Shown piece after piece: positions 53,565 through 62,625 of a stretch of DNA of 64,000 bases. Source of the DNA: an uncultured Spartobacteria bacterium (lineage in GTDB: Bacteria > Verrucomicrobiota > Verrucomicrobiia > Chthoniobacterales > Chthoniobacteraceae); the NCBI GenBank assembly GCA_903901425.1, contig CAIURC010000005.1, positions 99,273 through 163,272 on the forward strand, in the 5' to 3' direction. Below the pieces are notes generated by a model. That model was not told where the DNA came from, did no database searches, and saw only the letters and a program-made list of their open reading frames with translations. Positions within the stretch are counted from its first letter, which is position 1; every line of letters begins with the position of its first letter. The translations under genes and the position numbers were made by a program.

Positions 53565-53622
53565 AAAAGCAGGGTGTTTTCCCATTGTTGGGGTTGGGTT
53601 TCCGGGCGAGGGTTGGGGTGGT

Positions 53623-55194
53623 ATGAGTGAAGGCTTTTTTGCGATTCACGGTCTTTTTGGAGCGCCGGATTTCATGGCCGGGAAGCGGCTGAGATCTCGG
53701 GGTGGATGGGGCGGAGCCGAGAGGGAGATTTTGTGGAAAAAGGTGTGGTCCCTCCTCGGATCCATCTTCCCGCCCATTCAGTCCATTCAGTCCATAGCCC
53801 GGTCCATAGCCCGCCTGCTGGGACTGATCGCTTTCCTAGTACTGATGTGCGCCCGGGCCGATGCTGGACCGGGGCCTGCAGCAGGCGCGGTATACCTAGT
53901 GCCGCTCAAGGGCGAAGTCACTCAGGCCCAGTTTCTTTTTCTGCGGCGCGCGTTGAAGGTTGCAGAAACCGGAGGTGCCAGTGCTGTGCTCCTTGAGATC
54001 GATACGCCAGGTGGAGCGGTGGACGCGGCTATGGAGGAGATGGCGGTCCTCGCCCGGACCCGGGTGCCGACGGTGGCCTATGTGAACACCAAGGCGCTTT
54101 CGGCTGGGGCACTGGTGGCGTTGAGTGCAAATCGGATTTACATGGCGCCCACGGCGGTCATTGGCGCTGCCGCCCCGGTTTTGGGGGACGGCCAGGACCT
54201 GCCTGCCACCATGAAGGAAAAGACCGTTTCGGCGCTGTCCGCGGTGGGCCGTGCCGCGGCGCAGCGCAACGGCAGGAACCCGGCTTTGGCCGACGCATTT
54301 ATTGACCGGGTTAAGGAGTTCCGTCTGGGCGACAAGGTTTTGGACGGGCCGGATTCGTTGTTGACGCTGACAGCCCAGGAAGCGGCTGCGTTGTACGAGG
54401 GCCGACCGCTTCTTGCGGAGGGGGTGGCGGGAACTGTGGAGGAGGTTTTGAAACAGGCGGGCTGGGACGGTTCAGCCATCCGGCGGGTCGATCCCTCGGG
54501 AGCCGAGGAGGTCGCATTTTGGGTAACGCGTCTCGCGCCGATCCTGTTGTTTTTGGGGATCCTGTGCGGGTATCTCGAAGCGAAGCTGCCCGGGTTCGGT
54601 TTTTTCGGGGTGCTGTCGGCGCTCTGTTTTGGGCTGTTTTTCTGGGGACACCACATTGCCGGGTTGGCCGGTTGGGAAGCGGGGTTGCTCTTCCTGATTG
54701 GAGTGTTGTTGGTGGGGGTGGAGATCTGGGTGCTTCCGGGAACGACTTGGGCCGGAGTATTGGGGGTGCTGCTGATTTTGGGGGCGCTGGTGTTGGCCAT
54801 GATGGATTTGTGGCCGGGCGAAAGCGGGTGGTGGCAGGAGTCGGTCTGGTCGGCGCCGCTGTTCCGTTTGGCGTCGGCTGTGGCCGCGGTCGTTCTGGTG
54901 GCCGTGTTTCTGCTCAAGGATCTGGCAGGCGGCGTAGGCCCGTTCCGGTGGCTGGTGTTGTCGGCAGAAGTGCCCACGGTAGCCCGTGAGGAATTGCCAG
55001 GGGCCGGGGAGGGATCCGTCCATTTGCTGGGCCGGGAAGGTGTCACGCTCACCCCGTTGCGTCCCAGCGGAAAGGCGCGGTTTGACGGGGAACAGGAGGA
55101 CGTGGTGTCGCACGGGCAGTTCGTGCCGGAAGGAGTGCGGGTCCGTGTGGTGCGGGTGGAGGGCAGCCGGGTGGTGGTGGATCCCGTGGCTTAG
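53623..55194 (+). CDS. NfeD-family membrane serine protease (STOPP-type)
   Basis: 523 residues from the ATG at 53623; the more likely start may be a GTG at 53743, as the first ~40 residues are poor and the following bases carry short gtccat repeats. Signal/TM segment ~70-80 (LLGLIAFLVLMCARADA). The ClpP-fold domain has EIDTPGGAVDAAMEEM and Ser in NTKALSAGALVALSANRIYM. Several transmembrane helices follow (ILLFLGILCGYLEAKLPGFG, LGVLLILGALVLAMMDL, VVLVAVFLLKDLAGG), then a C-terminal OB-fold NfeD domain (GREGVTLTPLRPSGKARFDG). These proteases cleave stomatin-like partners; no stomatin gene is adjacent. Confidence 0.88.
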   Translation: MSEGFFAIHGLFGAPDFMAGKRLRSRGGWGGAEREILWKKVWSLLGSIFPPIQSIQSIARSIARLLGLIAFLVLMCARADAGPGPAAGAVYLVPLKGEVTQAQFLFLRRALKVAETGGASAVLLEIDTPGGAVDAAMEEMAVLARTRVPTVAYVNTKALSAGALVALSANRIYMAPTAVIGAAAPVLGDGQDLPATMKEKTVSALSAVGRAAAQRNGRNPALADAFIDRVKEFRLGDKVLDGPDSLLTLTAQEAAALYEGRPLLAEGVAGTVEEVLKQAGWDGSAIRRVDPSGAEEVAFWVTRLAPILLFLGILCGYLEAKLPGFGFFGVLSALCFGLFFWGHHIAGLAGWEAGLLFLIGVLLVGVEIWVLPGTTWAGVLGVLLILGALVLAMMDLWPGESGWWQESVWSAPLFRLASAVAAVVLVAVFLLKDLAGGVGPFRWLVLSAEVPTVAREELPGAGEGSVHLLGREGVTLTPLRPSGKARFDGEQEDVVSHGQFVPEGVRVRVVRVEGSRVVVDPVA

Positions 55195-55333
55195 ATCCAG
55201 TTTGAGCAGTGGGGTTTTCTCGCCGGCACACCGGGAAGAGTTGGAGACCAGTCCTCGACAGACGTTTCCGGAACGGGGCAAAGAAGCGGGCTCTCGGGAG
55301 TCGCCTAGGGAGCGCGGGCCAAATCCCGGCACG

Positions 55334-55522
55334 TCACTTTCCACGCATCATTGCGGTGATGGTGGGCATCACTTCGTTGGCCCAGATCTGGTAGCCATTG
55401 GCGCTAGGGTGCAGGAGGTCGGGCATGATTTCCTTGGACACGGTCGACTTGTCGGCATCCAAAAATTTTTGACCGATGTCCAGGTAGCGGAGTTTCTGGC
55501 TGTGATACCCCATCGTGATCAA
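55334..55522 (-). pseudogene. C-terminal remnant of a GDSL/SGNH-family esterase
   Basis: About 55 residues (KLRYLDIGQKFLDADKST, then PDLLHPSANGYQIWANEV) match the end of PAF-acetylhydrolase-like SGNH enzymes, including the C-terminal Asp-x-x-His block (DLLH). The N-terminal ~180 residues with the GDSL Ser are missing; upstream sequence to 55647 is unrelated. It is therefore a truncated relic between NfeD and the lactonase gene. Confidence 0.6.
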
Positions 55523-55647
55523 AAGAGCTTTCTGGCTCGCTTCTCAGAGGCCGGCACCGCGCCGAAAAGCTGGGAGCTTCCCGGTGTCCGCAGCGGCGGC
55601 CTCAAGGTGTCTCTTGAAAACCTCAAAGACTTGGCAGGAGCGCCGAG

Positions 55648-56478
55648 TCACCTCCGCTGGTAAAACCTGCCGCAGTTCAATCCGAACACGGCGTCGAGTT
55701 GGTCAGGCGCGAGGCGGGTTTTGAGGAAATCATGGACCACTTGGTGCACCTCTGCGTAGGAGCCAGCCAGAAGGCAGACCGGCCAGTCTGAGCCGAACAG
55801 CAGCCGGTCGGGACCGAAGGCCTCCAGAGCAGTTTCCAAGTAGGGTACAAAATCTGTGGGTTTCCAGTTTTTGGGCTCGGCCTCGGTCACAAGCCCAGAG
55901 AGTTTGCAATGGACGTTCGGACACCGGGCCAGCTCCGAAATCTGCGTTTTCCACGGCTGCAGAAGGCCCTCCCGGACTTGGGGCTTGGCGAGGTGATCCA
56001 GAATAAACCGCTGTGCCGGGAGGCGCCGGACCAGTTCGATCGCAGCGGGGAGCTGTCGCGGATAGATCAGCAGGTCGTAGGTGAACCCGTACCGGGCTAG
56101 GTGGGAGATGCCATGGACAAACGGTTCGCGCGCCAGGAATCCATCATCCGGCTCATCTTGGGCGACATGGCGGAATCCTACCAGTTTGGGATGCTGTGCA
56201 AGGTCCGTGAGGGTGTCGGGCAGGTTCGGGGACCGAAGGTCCACCCAGCCGACCACGCCATGGATCCGTGGATGGCGTTCCGCGAGTTCAAGGAGCCACC
56301 GGGTTTCCTCAAGGGACTGCCGGGCCTGAACGGCGATGGAGCCGTCCAATCCAAGCGGGATTTGGACTTTTTCGAGATCCTCTGGGAGCCAGTCTCTGTG
56401 GAGGGGGGAGCCTTTGGGGATCCAGGGATACTGTTCTGGGTCGTAGACCCAGAAATGCTGGTGGGCGTCAAGGCGCAT
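55648..56478 (-). CDS. L-fuconolactonase-like amidohydrolase
   Basis: 276 residues. Amidohydrolase-2 motifs: MRLDAHQHFWVYDPEQYPWI (HxH), metal His in RFILDHLAKPQV, and FGSDWPVCLLAGSY with the metal Asp. The QHFW...YPWI opening is typical of L-fucono- and L-rhamnono-lactonases that open sugar lactones in the cytoplasm. It is 4 bp downstream of a zinc dehydrogenase and near an aldo/keto reductase, consistent with the non-phosphorylative L-fucose pathway. The exact sugar is inferred. Confidence 0.85.
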   Translation of the reverse strand: MRLDAHQHFWVYDPEQYPWIPKGSPLHRDWLPEDLEKVQIPLGLDGSIAVQARQSLEETRWLLELAERHPRIHGVVGWVDLRSPNLPDTLTDLAQHPKLVGFRHVAQDEPDDGFLAREPFVHGISHLARYGFTYDLLIYPRQLPAAIELVRRLPAQRFILDHLAKPQVREGLLQPWKTQISELARCPNVHCKLSGLVTEAEPKNWKPTDFVPYLETALEAFGPDRLLFGSDWPVCLLAGSYAEVHQVVHDFLKTRLAPDQLDAVFGLNCGRFYQRR

Positions 56479-56482
56479 GGGA

Positions 56483-57508
56483 TCAGGTGAGGGAGACCAC
56501 GGCCTTGATCACGCCGGACTCGGGTTTGAGCCAGGTCGGGAACGATTCGATCATGGCCCCGAAGTCGGACCGGTGGGTGATCCACGGCTGGGTGTTGATC
56601 TGGCCCGATTCGATCAGGGAAATGATCCGGGCAAAATCCCGGGAAAGAGCGTTCCGGCTGGCGAGCACAGAGATTTCGCGGCGGTGCATGAGGGGATGCG
56701 GGAAACTGAGTTCCTGTTGGGTGATCCCGACAAAGACGAGGCGTCCGGCAAAGGAAACGTACTGGAGTGCGGCGGACATGGACTTGTTGCTGCCGGTGGC
56801 ATCAATGACCACATCGGCGAGCTGGCCGCCCGTGATTTCCTCAAGGGCTTTGAGCTCAGAGCCGTCGCCCTTGGCTTGGATGATGTGATCCACGCCCATT
56901 ACCTCCTTGCAGAACTGGAGCCGCTGGGGGTTGATGTCGATCACGATGCTTTTCGCTCCGGCCACCCGGACAAATTCGAGTGCGGAAAGGCCAATCGGTC
57001 CGGCTCCGATGATGAGCACATGATTTCCGGGCGCCGGGTTTCCGCGGTCCACGGCGTGGCAGCCAATGGCGAGGGTTTCGACCAGCGCGAGTTGGTCAAA
57101 ACTCAGTTTCCTGGAGATGTGCAGTTTGCGGGCGGGCACAATGAATTCCGGGCGCAGACCGCCATCGCAGTGCACGCCGAGGGTCTGATGGTTCTCGCAG
57201 CAGTTGGTGTGGCCGCGCCGGCAGGAATAGCATTTCTGGCAGTTGATGTAGGGTTCCACCGAGCAATGGTCGCCCGGAGCCACGTTTTGAACGCCGTCTC
57301 CGACCGCCACCACCTCCACCCCGAGTTCGTGTCCCGGGATTCGGGGGTAGGAGTAGAAAGGCATTTTGCCTAGAAACCCGCCGTAATCGGTGCCGCAAAT
57401 GCCGACCCGGTGGACGCGGACAAGGGCTTCACCCGGGGCGGGAGCCTGGGGCGGTGCGACTTCGATGATGCGGAAGGACTGGGGTTGTTCGAGCTGGATG
57501 GCTTGCAT
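56483..57508 (-). CDS. Zinc-binding alcohol dehydrogenase (MDR family)
   Basis: 341 residues. Catalytic zinc site: VGICGTDYGGF and RIPGHELGVEV. Structural zinc: CQKCYSCRRGHTNCCENHQ (Cx2Cx2Cx7C). Rossmann motif: VLIIGAGPIGLSALEFVRVA. Members oxidise sugar alcohols or sugar acids with NAD(P). Its neighbours (lactonase 4 bp downstream, aldo/keto reductase 14 bp upstream) suggest the L-fucose or related deoxy-hexose pathway, for example oxidation of a C4 or C5 hydroxyl of the acid. The substrate is inferred. Confidence 0.9.
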   Translation of the reverse strand: MQAIQLEQPQSFRIIEVAPPQAPAPGEALVRVHRVGICGTDYGGFLGKMPFYSYPRIPGHELGVEVVAVGDGVQNVAPGDHCSVEPYINCQKCYSCRRGHTNCCENHQTLGVHCDGGLRPEFIVPARKLHISRKLSFDQLALVETLAIGCHAVDRGNPAPGNHVLIIGAGPIGLSALEFVRVAGAKSIVIDINPQRLQFCKEVMGVDHIIQAKGDGSELKALEEITGGQLADVVIDATGSNKSMSAALQYVSFAGRLVFVGITQQELSFPHPLMHRREISVLASRNALSRDFARIISLIESGQINTQPWITHRSDFGAMIESFPTWLKPESGVIKAVVSLT

Positions 57509-57522
57509 GGGGAGGCAGGGGG

Positions 57523-58455
57523 TTAGTTGTTTTCGGGGAGGCCTTCGACATGGCCGATGTTTTTTACGGGCGCAAAGATGGCCTGGACTTCGGCAAGCAG
57601 GGTGGGATCGATCGGGGTGGCTGCCCACTCGGCCCATTTGCGGATATTGGCGGGATTGGCGCTGCCTGCCACGGTGGAGGTGATGTCCGGGTTGGCGAGC
57701 GAGAACTGGAGCGCAAGTTGGGCGATGTCCACGCCGCGTGCGGCGCAATGAGCGGCAGCCCGGCGGGCGGCTTCCTTCACGGATTCGGGTTCCTTGAGCC
57801 ACTGGGGGAGTGGGGCGTTGGTCAGGAGCCGGGCGGAGAAAGGGCCGGCGCTGAGGGCACCGATCCCGCGTTGTTTCAGGGTGGGAACGAGTTCATCGGC
57901 GAACCGGGTGTTTTGCAGGGTGTACTGATTGTAGCTGAGGACACAGTCCAGCGGGGCCTGATCCAGGATGAATTTGAAAACCTTCATCGGGTATCCCGAG
58001 ATCCCGATGAAACGCACCTTGCCGGACTGCTGGATTTTGCGGAGTGCAGGCAGGGTTTCATCCACGATCTGCTGCAGCGGAACGAACTCGATATCGTGGC
58101 AGAGCAGGATGTCGAGGTGGTCGGTCTGGAGCCGGTGAAGGCTAACGTCGACGCTTTCCTGCACGCGTTTGGCGGAAAAGTCGAAGTGCTGCAGATCGTA
58201 CCGGCCCAGCTTGGTGCAGAGCGTGTAGGAATCGCGGGGAACCCCCTTGAGGGCGAGCCCCAGCAGGATCTCGCTCATGCCACGGCCGTAGAAGGGGGAG
58301 GTGTCGATAAGGTTCAGGCCGCAGTCGAGAGCGACCCGGACGCTTTCCAAGGCATCATCGAGGCGCACAGAACGGAATTCCTGGCCCAGAGAACTGGCGC
58401 CAAAGCTGAGAATGGGCAGTTGAAGGCCGGTCTGGCCGAAGGGACGGGTTTGCAT
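57523..58455 (-). CDS. Aldo/keto reductase, L-fucose/D-threo-aldose 1-dehydrogenase-like
   Basis: 310 residues from MQTRPFGQTGLQLPILSFG. The AKR catalytic residues are present: Asp and Tyr in LIDTSPFYGRG, Lys in YTLCTKLGRYD, His in ILLCHDIEFV. The Ser/Thr-rich cofactor end (ITSTVAGSANPANIRKW) is also typical. The family includes L-fucose dehydrogenases that oxidise the sugar to the 1,5-lactone, the substrate of the lactonase in this operon. Divergent from an AraC regulator. Confidence 0.9.
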   Translation of the reverse strand: MQTRPFGQTGLQLPILSFGASSLGQEFRSVRLDDALESVRVALDCGLNLIDTSPFYGRGMSEILLGLALKGVPRDSYTLCTKLGRYDLQHFDFSAKRVQESVDVSLHRLQTDHLDILLCHDIEFVPLQQIVDETLPALRKIQQSGKVRFIGISGYPMKVFKFILDQAPLDCVLSYNQYTLQNTRFADELVPTLKQRGIGALSAGPFSARLLTNAPLPQWLKEPESVKEAARRAAAHCAARGVDIAQLALQFSLANPDITSTVAGSANPANIRKWAEWAATPIDPTLLAEVQAIFAPVKNIGHVEGLPENN

Positions 58456-58529
58456 GGATAAAAAGGAGGGTGGCGGCGGTTTGAATGAACAACGCCAATC
58501 TATTCCAACCCCGGGATGCTGGGAATTCC

Positions 58530-58557
58530 TTGGATTTGCCCGGTGCATGCCTATTCT
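58530..58557 (+). promoter_or_regulatory. Candidate promoter of the AraC regulator
   Basis: TTGGAT (58530-58535), 16-bp spacer, TATTCT (58552-58557), 6 bp before the GTG at 58564, which would give a nearly leaderless transcript. It is weak but is the only sigma-70-like match in the 108-bp gap between the divergent genes. Confidence 0.3.
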
Positions 58558-58563
58558 TGCGCC

Positions 58564-59457
58564 GTGGCATCTGGAACTGAAAAAGGTGCATCTGGGGAGG
58601 AACCGGCGTTTGTGTCGCGTCAGGTGGCAGAGGCGCGTCGGTATTATCTCAATCTGGAGCCGGACGCGGTGAGCGCTTTTGTGGTGGTGTGTGGCGGATG
58701 CGAACGGTTGGCGGAGGAGTATCTCGTGCAGCGCGATACGTTTCCGTATGTGGCGGTGGAATTTGTGGCCGAGGGGGCCGGCCGGTTGCAGTTGGCGGGA
58801 CAGGAGTACGAGTTGCAACCCGGAATGGTTTTTGCCTATGCGCCGGGCGTGCCGCACACGATCCGGAACGATGCGCGCAGGCCGATGCGGAAGTATTACG
58901 TGGATCTGGCGGGCTCGGAGGTGGCGGAACTTTTGGGGGATCTGGGTCGCTGGGTGCCGGTGCAGGTATCGACGCCCCAGGAAATCGCTGAGATTTACGA
59001 AATGCTTCAGCGGGAGGCGGGGGGGGGAGACGGTGCTGCGGGGGAGATCTGCGGGGTTTTGGCGCGGTTGCTCTTGTTAAAAATCCGACAACGTGCGCTG
59101 CCGTATGGGGTGGCGGAACCGCGTTCGATGGCGGCCTACGAACGGGTGCGCCGGTATGTGGAGGACAATTATCTGGAGTTGCGGACCATGGAAGAGGTGG
59201 CGACGGCCTGCCATGTGACGCCGATGTATTTGTCCCGATTGTTTACCCGGTACGCCCGGGTGGGCGCCTACCAGTTTTTGCTCCGGCTCAAGATGAACCA
59301 TGCGGCTGGGCTCCTTCTCCAGCGCGGGATGCTGGTCAAACAGGCGGCCTCGGAACTCGGGTTCAGTGACCCGTTCCATTTTTCCCGCGTGTTCAAGCGC
59401 ATCTACGGTGTCCCTCCAGAACACTTCATCCGCCAGTCCCGGGGACTCGAACCGTAG
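58564..59457 (+). CDS. AraC-family transcriptional regulator with N-terminal cupin
   Basis: 297 residues from the GTG at 58564; a start at 58516 would add 16 residues. The cupin-like sensor spans ~40-140 (VAVEFVAEGAGRLQLAGQEY, GMVFAYAPGVPHTI). The C-terminal double HTH includes MEEVATACHVTPMYLSRLFT and VKQAASELGFSDPFHFSRVF. Such regulators respond to sugars and activate catabolic genes. It is divergent from the reductase-dehydrogenase-lactonase operon, which it probably controls. Confidence 0.92.
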   Translation: MASGTEKGASGEEPAFVSRQVAEARRYYLNLEPDAVSAFVVVCGGCERLAEEYLVQRDTFPYVAVEFVAEGAGRLQLAGQEYELQPGMVFAYAPGVPHTIRNDARRPMRKYYVDLAGSEVAELLGDLGRWVPVQVSTPQEIAEIYEMLQREAGGGDGAAGEICGVLARLLLLKIRQRALPYGVAEPRSMAAYERVRRYVEDNYLELRTMEEVATACHVTPMYLSRLFTRYARVGAYQFLLRLKMNHAAGLLLQRGMLVKQAASELGFSDPFHFSRVFKRIYGVPPEHFIRQSRGLEP

Positions 59458-59488
59458 TCGATGGTCAATCTGAAAGGGCGCAGCCGGA

Positions 59489-60181
59489 TCAGGACCGGTG
59501 CCCAAGAATCCACGTCACGGATTCGGCCTGAATCCGGCCGGCGGGATGGTTGCCCTTGCCCGCGAGGATTTCCTCGATCACGGACTCCTTCTTGGCGTCG
59601 TTGACCAGAAACGCAATTTTCCGGGCGGCATTGAGCAGGGGAAAGGTCATCGTGATCCGCTGTGGCGGCGGCTTCGGGCCGATGGTGGGAATCACCGAGC
59701 GCTCGGATTCCTCGAGGGCCGGTGAGCCGGGGAAGAGCGAGGCGGTGTGACCGTCGGGACCGAGGCCAAGGAGAACGAGGTCGTGCCGGTACCGGGATTC
59801 GCCCAGACGCGACGCCACGGCGTTCAGTTTCTGCTCGTACTCGGCTGCGGCCTGGTCGGGTGGCAGTTCGCCCCGTATCCGGAACACGTTGCCCTCGGGG
59901 ATTGGTACGGCGCTGAACAGGGAGCGCTGGGCCATGAGAAAGTTGCTCTGAGCGTCCCCGGGCGGCACGCAGCGTTCATCGCCGAAGGTGATCTGGACCT
60001 TGGACCAATCGATGTCCGTGCCCGTGCGCGCCATTTCGGCATAGACGGCTGCGGGCGTTTCGCCACCGGCAAGAGCCAAACGGAACAGGCCGCGGATGTG
60101 GAGTGCGGCCCGGGCCTCGGCCAGAATCCAGCGGGCGGCATCGGCAGCAAATTGCGGGGCGGGAATAAGTGTGGCAGACAT
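59489..60181 (-). CDS. pgl: 6-phosphogluconolactonase
   Basis: 230 residues, DevB-type. Family motifs: LFRLALAGGETPAAVYAEM, TDIDWSKVQITFGDERCVPP, SNFLMAQRSLFS and LLGLGPDGHTASLFPGSP. It hydrolyses 6-phosphoglucono-lactone in the oxidative pentose-phosphate pathway in the cytoplasm. No zwf or gnd gene is adjacent; sixA lies 17 bp upstream on the same strand. Confidence 0.95.
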   Translation of the reverse strand: MSATLIPAPQFAADAARWILAEARAALHIRGLFRLALAGGETPAAVYAEMARTGTDIDWSKVQITFGDERCVPPGDAQSNFLMAQRSLFSAVPIPEGNVFRIRGELPPDQAAAEYEQKLNAVASRLGESRYRHDLVLLGLGPDGHTASLFPGSPALEESERSVIPTIGPKPPPQRITMTFPLLNAARKIAFLVNDAKKESVIEEILAGKGNHPAGRIQAESVTWILGHRS

Positions 60182-60198
60182 GGGTGGCGGGCGGAGTG

Positions 60199-60672
60199 TC
60201 AGGGCAGTAAACGGCAGGGGATGGAGAACTCGAGCGTGGCGGTGCCGAGTTGGAGACGCGGGAGTTCGAGCAGGGTCAGCGAAGCTTTCCTGATATGAAT
60301 GGAAACGCCGCCTGTGGGATCCAGCAGATGCGCCACGAGGTTGGAAAAATCGGGTTCGTGGCCGATGAGCAGGACGGTGTCGAGGAACTGGTAGGGTTTG
60401 AGTTCCGCGAGCGCGGTGTTGGGCGACATTCCGCAGGCCAGAAACTGGCAGACCATGGCGGGGTCGGTGCCTGCGGCGGAGACGAACCCTTCGGCGGTCT
60501 GGCGGGCGCGCAGCAGTGGGCTGCAGAGGACGATGTTGGGAAGCAGTTCGTGGTTCCTGCAAAACGCCCCTACGCGCCGCGCCTGTTCGACCCCTTTTTC
60601 GGACAGGGGGCGTTCGGCGTCGGAACTGGCCACGGTTCTGGCGTCCGCGTGGCGGAGAAGGAGGAGGCGCAT
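60199..60672 (-). CDS. sixA: Phosphohistidine phosphatase SixA
   Basis: 157 residues. The histidine-phosphatase motif LLLLRHADARTVAS opens the protein, with RARQTAEGF and the second His in VLLIGHEPDFSNLV. SixA removes phosphate from His in phosphotransfer proteins and in the nitrogen PTS. Its start directly abuts the fabG stop (60672/60673), so the two are co-transcribed; a functional link is not implied. Confidence 0.93.
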   Translation of the reverse strand: MRLLLLRHADARTVASSDAERPLSEKGVEQARRVGAFCRNHELLPNIVLCSPLLRARQTAEGFVSAAGTDPAMVCQFLACGMSPNTALAELKPYQFLDTVLLIGHEPDFSNLVAHLLDPTGGVSIHIRKASLTLLELPRLQLGTATLEFSIPCRLLP

Positions 60673-61416
60673 TTACATCACCATGCCACCATCCACGGTC
60701 AGGCACTGGCCGGTGATGTACTGGGCTTCTGCGCTGGCCAGGAAGGCAACCGCCGCCGCGATGTCCTCCGGTGTGCCGAACCGGCCCATCGGGATCTGGG
60801 CGGTGACGCCGGTCTTGATCTGATCGGGCAGAACGTCGGTCATGTCGGTGGTGATAAACCCAGGGGCAACGGCGTTGACCGTGATGCCACGGGTGGCCAG
60901 TTCGCGGGCGATGGTTTTGGTAAGCCCGATCAGGCCGGCCTTGGAAGCCGCGTAGTTGGCCTGTCCGGCGTTGCCCATCAGCCCGGCGACGCTGGCAATG
61001 TTGATGATCCGGCCGCTGCGCTGCTTGATCATGGGCCGTTCAAACGCCTGAATGAAGTTGAAGGCACCCTTAAGGTTGGTGTCGATCACGATGTCCCAGT
61101 CCGCTTCGCTCATCCGCATGGAAAGGCCGTCCCGGGTAAGCCCGGCGTTGTTCACCAGAATGTCGACCCTGGAAAAGTCGGTGAGGATGGTTTCAGCGAG
61201 AGCTTTGACGGCGGCATGGTCGGCCACGTCAATCGCGTAGGGTTTGGCGAGTCCGGCGTAGCGCGCGTTGATTTCTTCGGCAGTCCGGTTGGCATTGGAC
61301 TCAGTGCGGCTGAGCACGGCAACGCGTGCGCCTTCACTGGCGAGCCGGAGGGCAATCGAGTTTCCGATGCCGCGTCCGGCACCCGTGACGACGGCGACTT
61401 GGTTGGCAAATCTCAT
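60673..61416 (-). CDS. fabG: 3-oxoacyl-ACP reductase FabG
   Basis: 247 residues, classical SDR. Cofactor motif VAVVTGAGRGIGNSIALRLA, NNAG in VDILVNNAGLTRDGL, catalytic Ser in IINIASVAGLMGN and Tyr/Lys in QANYAASKAGLIG. FabG reduces 3-oxoacyl-ACP with NADPH. Length and motifs match housekeeping FabG closely. Confidence 0.93.
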   Translation of the reverse strand: MRFANQVAVVTGAGRGIGNSIALRLASEGARVAVLSRTESNANRTAEEINARYAGLAKPYAIDVADHAAVKALAETILTDFSRVDILVNNAGLTRDGLSMRMSEADWDIVIDTNLKGAFNFIQAFERPMIKQRSGRIINIASVAGLMGNAGQANYAASKAGLIGLTKTIARELATRGITVNAVAPGFITTDMTDVLPDQIKTGVTAQIPMGRFGTPEDIAAAVAFLASAEAQYITGQCLTVDGGMVM

Positions 61417-61467
61417 GTGTTCTTAGAAAAAACGGACGTTTTCAGTGTGTGGAAGGATCTGAGTGGC

Positions 61468-62625
61468 TCAAGACTCGATCGGGGTCCATGCCGCGTTGTT
61501 GTGGCCGGAGCGGACCACGGCTTCGATGAAGGCCATGCCGCGGACGCCGTCCTCGATTTTTGGGTAATCGAGGTGGAGCGGATCGGGCTGGCGGTTTTCG
61601 AGGGTCGCCCGGATGTGGGCAGCGAAGTTCCGGTAGATGTTGGCAAACGCCTCAAGGTAGCCTTCCGGATGAGCGGGCGGGGTGCGTCCGGCAGCCGCTG
61701 CAGCCTTGGACAGGTAACCGTTGGCCGTGCGGTAGACCTGCATGGGCTGGTCGAGCCACTTGACCAACAGCGTGTTGGGTTCTTTCTGGTGCCATTCAAG
61801 GCCACCTTTTTCGCCGTAGACCCGGATGTTCAAATTGTTTTCCTCGCCCACGGAGATCTGGGAGGCATGGAGGACGCCTTTGGCGCCGCCCTCAAACCGG
61901 AGAAGGACGTTGCCATCATCGTCCAAGAGGCGGCCCTCCACAAATGTGGTGAGGTCGGCAGCGAGTTCCTTGATTTTCAGGCCGGTGATGTATTCGGCGA
62001 GGTTCTCAGCATGGGTGCCAATATCGCCGATGCAGCCTGCTGCGCCTGAGCGTTTGGGGTCGGTGCGCCAGCCAGCCTGTTTCTGGCCGGAGGCTTCGAG
62101 CCGAGTCGCAAGCCAGCCCTGAGGATACTCCACAACGACTTTCCTGATCTTGCCGAGTTTGCCCGTGTGAACCATGTCCCGGGCTTCCTTGACGAGCGGG
62201 TAGCCCGTGTAGTTGTGGGTGAGCCCGTAGAGCAGGCCGGTTTTTTTGACGAGCCCGGCGAGTTCCTTGGCCTCGGCGAGGTCAAACGTGGCGGGCTTGT
62301 CGGAGAGCACATGGAAACCGTTTTCCAATGCGAGTTTCGCAGGCGGGAAATGAACGTGGTTCGGGGTGACAATCGAGATGAAATCCATCCGTTCACCGGC
62401 AGGCAGCGCCTTTTCAGCAGCAATCATTTCCTCGAACGTCCCGTAGCAGCGGTTGGGGGGGAGATAAAAGTCGGCGCCGCTTTCTTTGGAACGCCCGGGG
62501 TCACTGCTGAATGCTCCGCAGACCAGTTCAATCTGGCCGTCGATGTTGGCTGCGATCCTGTGAACGGCGCCAATAAAGGCACCGCGGCCGCCGCCGACCA
62601 TGCCCATGCGAATTTTTCTGCTCAT
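61468..62625 (-). CDS. Gfo/Idh/MocA-family oxidoreductase
   Basis: 385 residues. Rossmann motif: IRMGMVGGGRGAFIGAVHR. The EKP-like motif is SDKPATFDLAEAKEL, followed by GLTHNYTGYPLVKEARDMV. The C-terminal GFO/IDH fold includes GGAKGVLHASQISVGEENN. These enzymes oxidise or reduce sugars and inositols with NAD(P); the substrate is open. Verrucomicrobia carry many paralogues. Confidence 0.9.
   Translation of the reverse strand: MSRKIRMGMVGGGRGAFIGAVHRIAANIDGQIELVCGAFSSDPGRSKESGADFYLPPNRCYGTFEEMIAAEKALPAGERMDFISIVTPNHVHFPPAKLALENGFHVLSDKPATFDLAEAKELAGLVKKTGLLYGLTHNYTGYPLVKEARDMVHTGKLGKIRKVVVEYPQGWLATRLEASGQKQAGWRTDPKRSGAAGCIGDIGTHAENLAEYITGLKIKELAADLTTFVEGRLLDDDGNVLLRFEGGAKGVLHASQISVGEENNLNIRVYGEKGGLEWHQKEPNTLLVKWLDQPMQVYRTANGYLSKAAAAAGRTPPAHPEGYLEAFANIYRNFAAHIRATLENRQPDPLHLDYPKIEDGVRGMAFIEAVVRSGHNNAAWTPIES

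Noticed and set aside
54138..55052. Minus-strand frame of 304 codons over NfeD
   Set aside because: Ser/Pro/Thr-rich antisense of a well-supported protease gene.
55531..55663. Possible plus-strand gene end (…AGAPSHLRW) before the lactonase stop
   Set aside because: No start or domain could be found and it overlaps the lactonase gene antisense.
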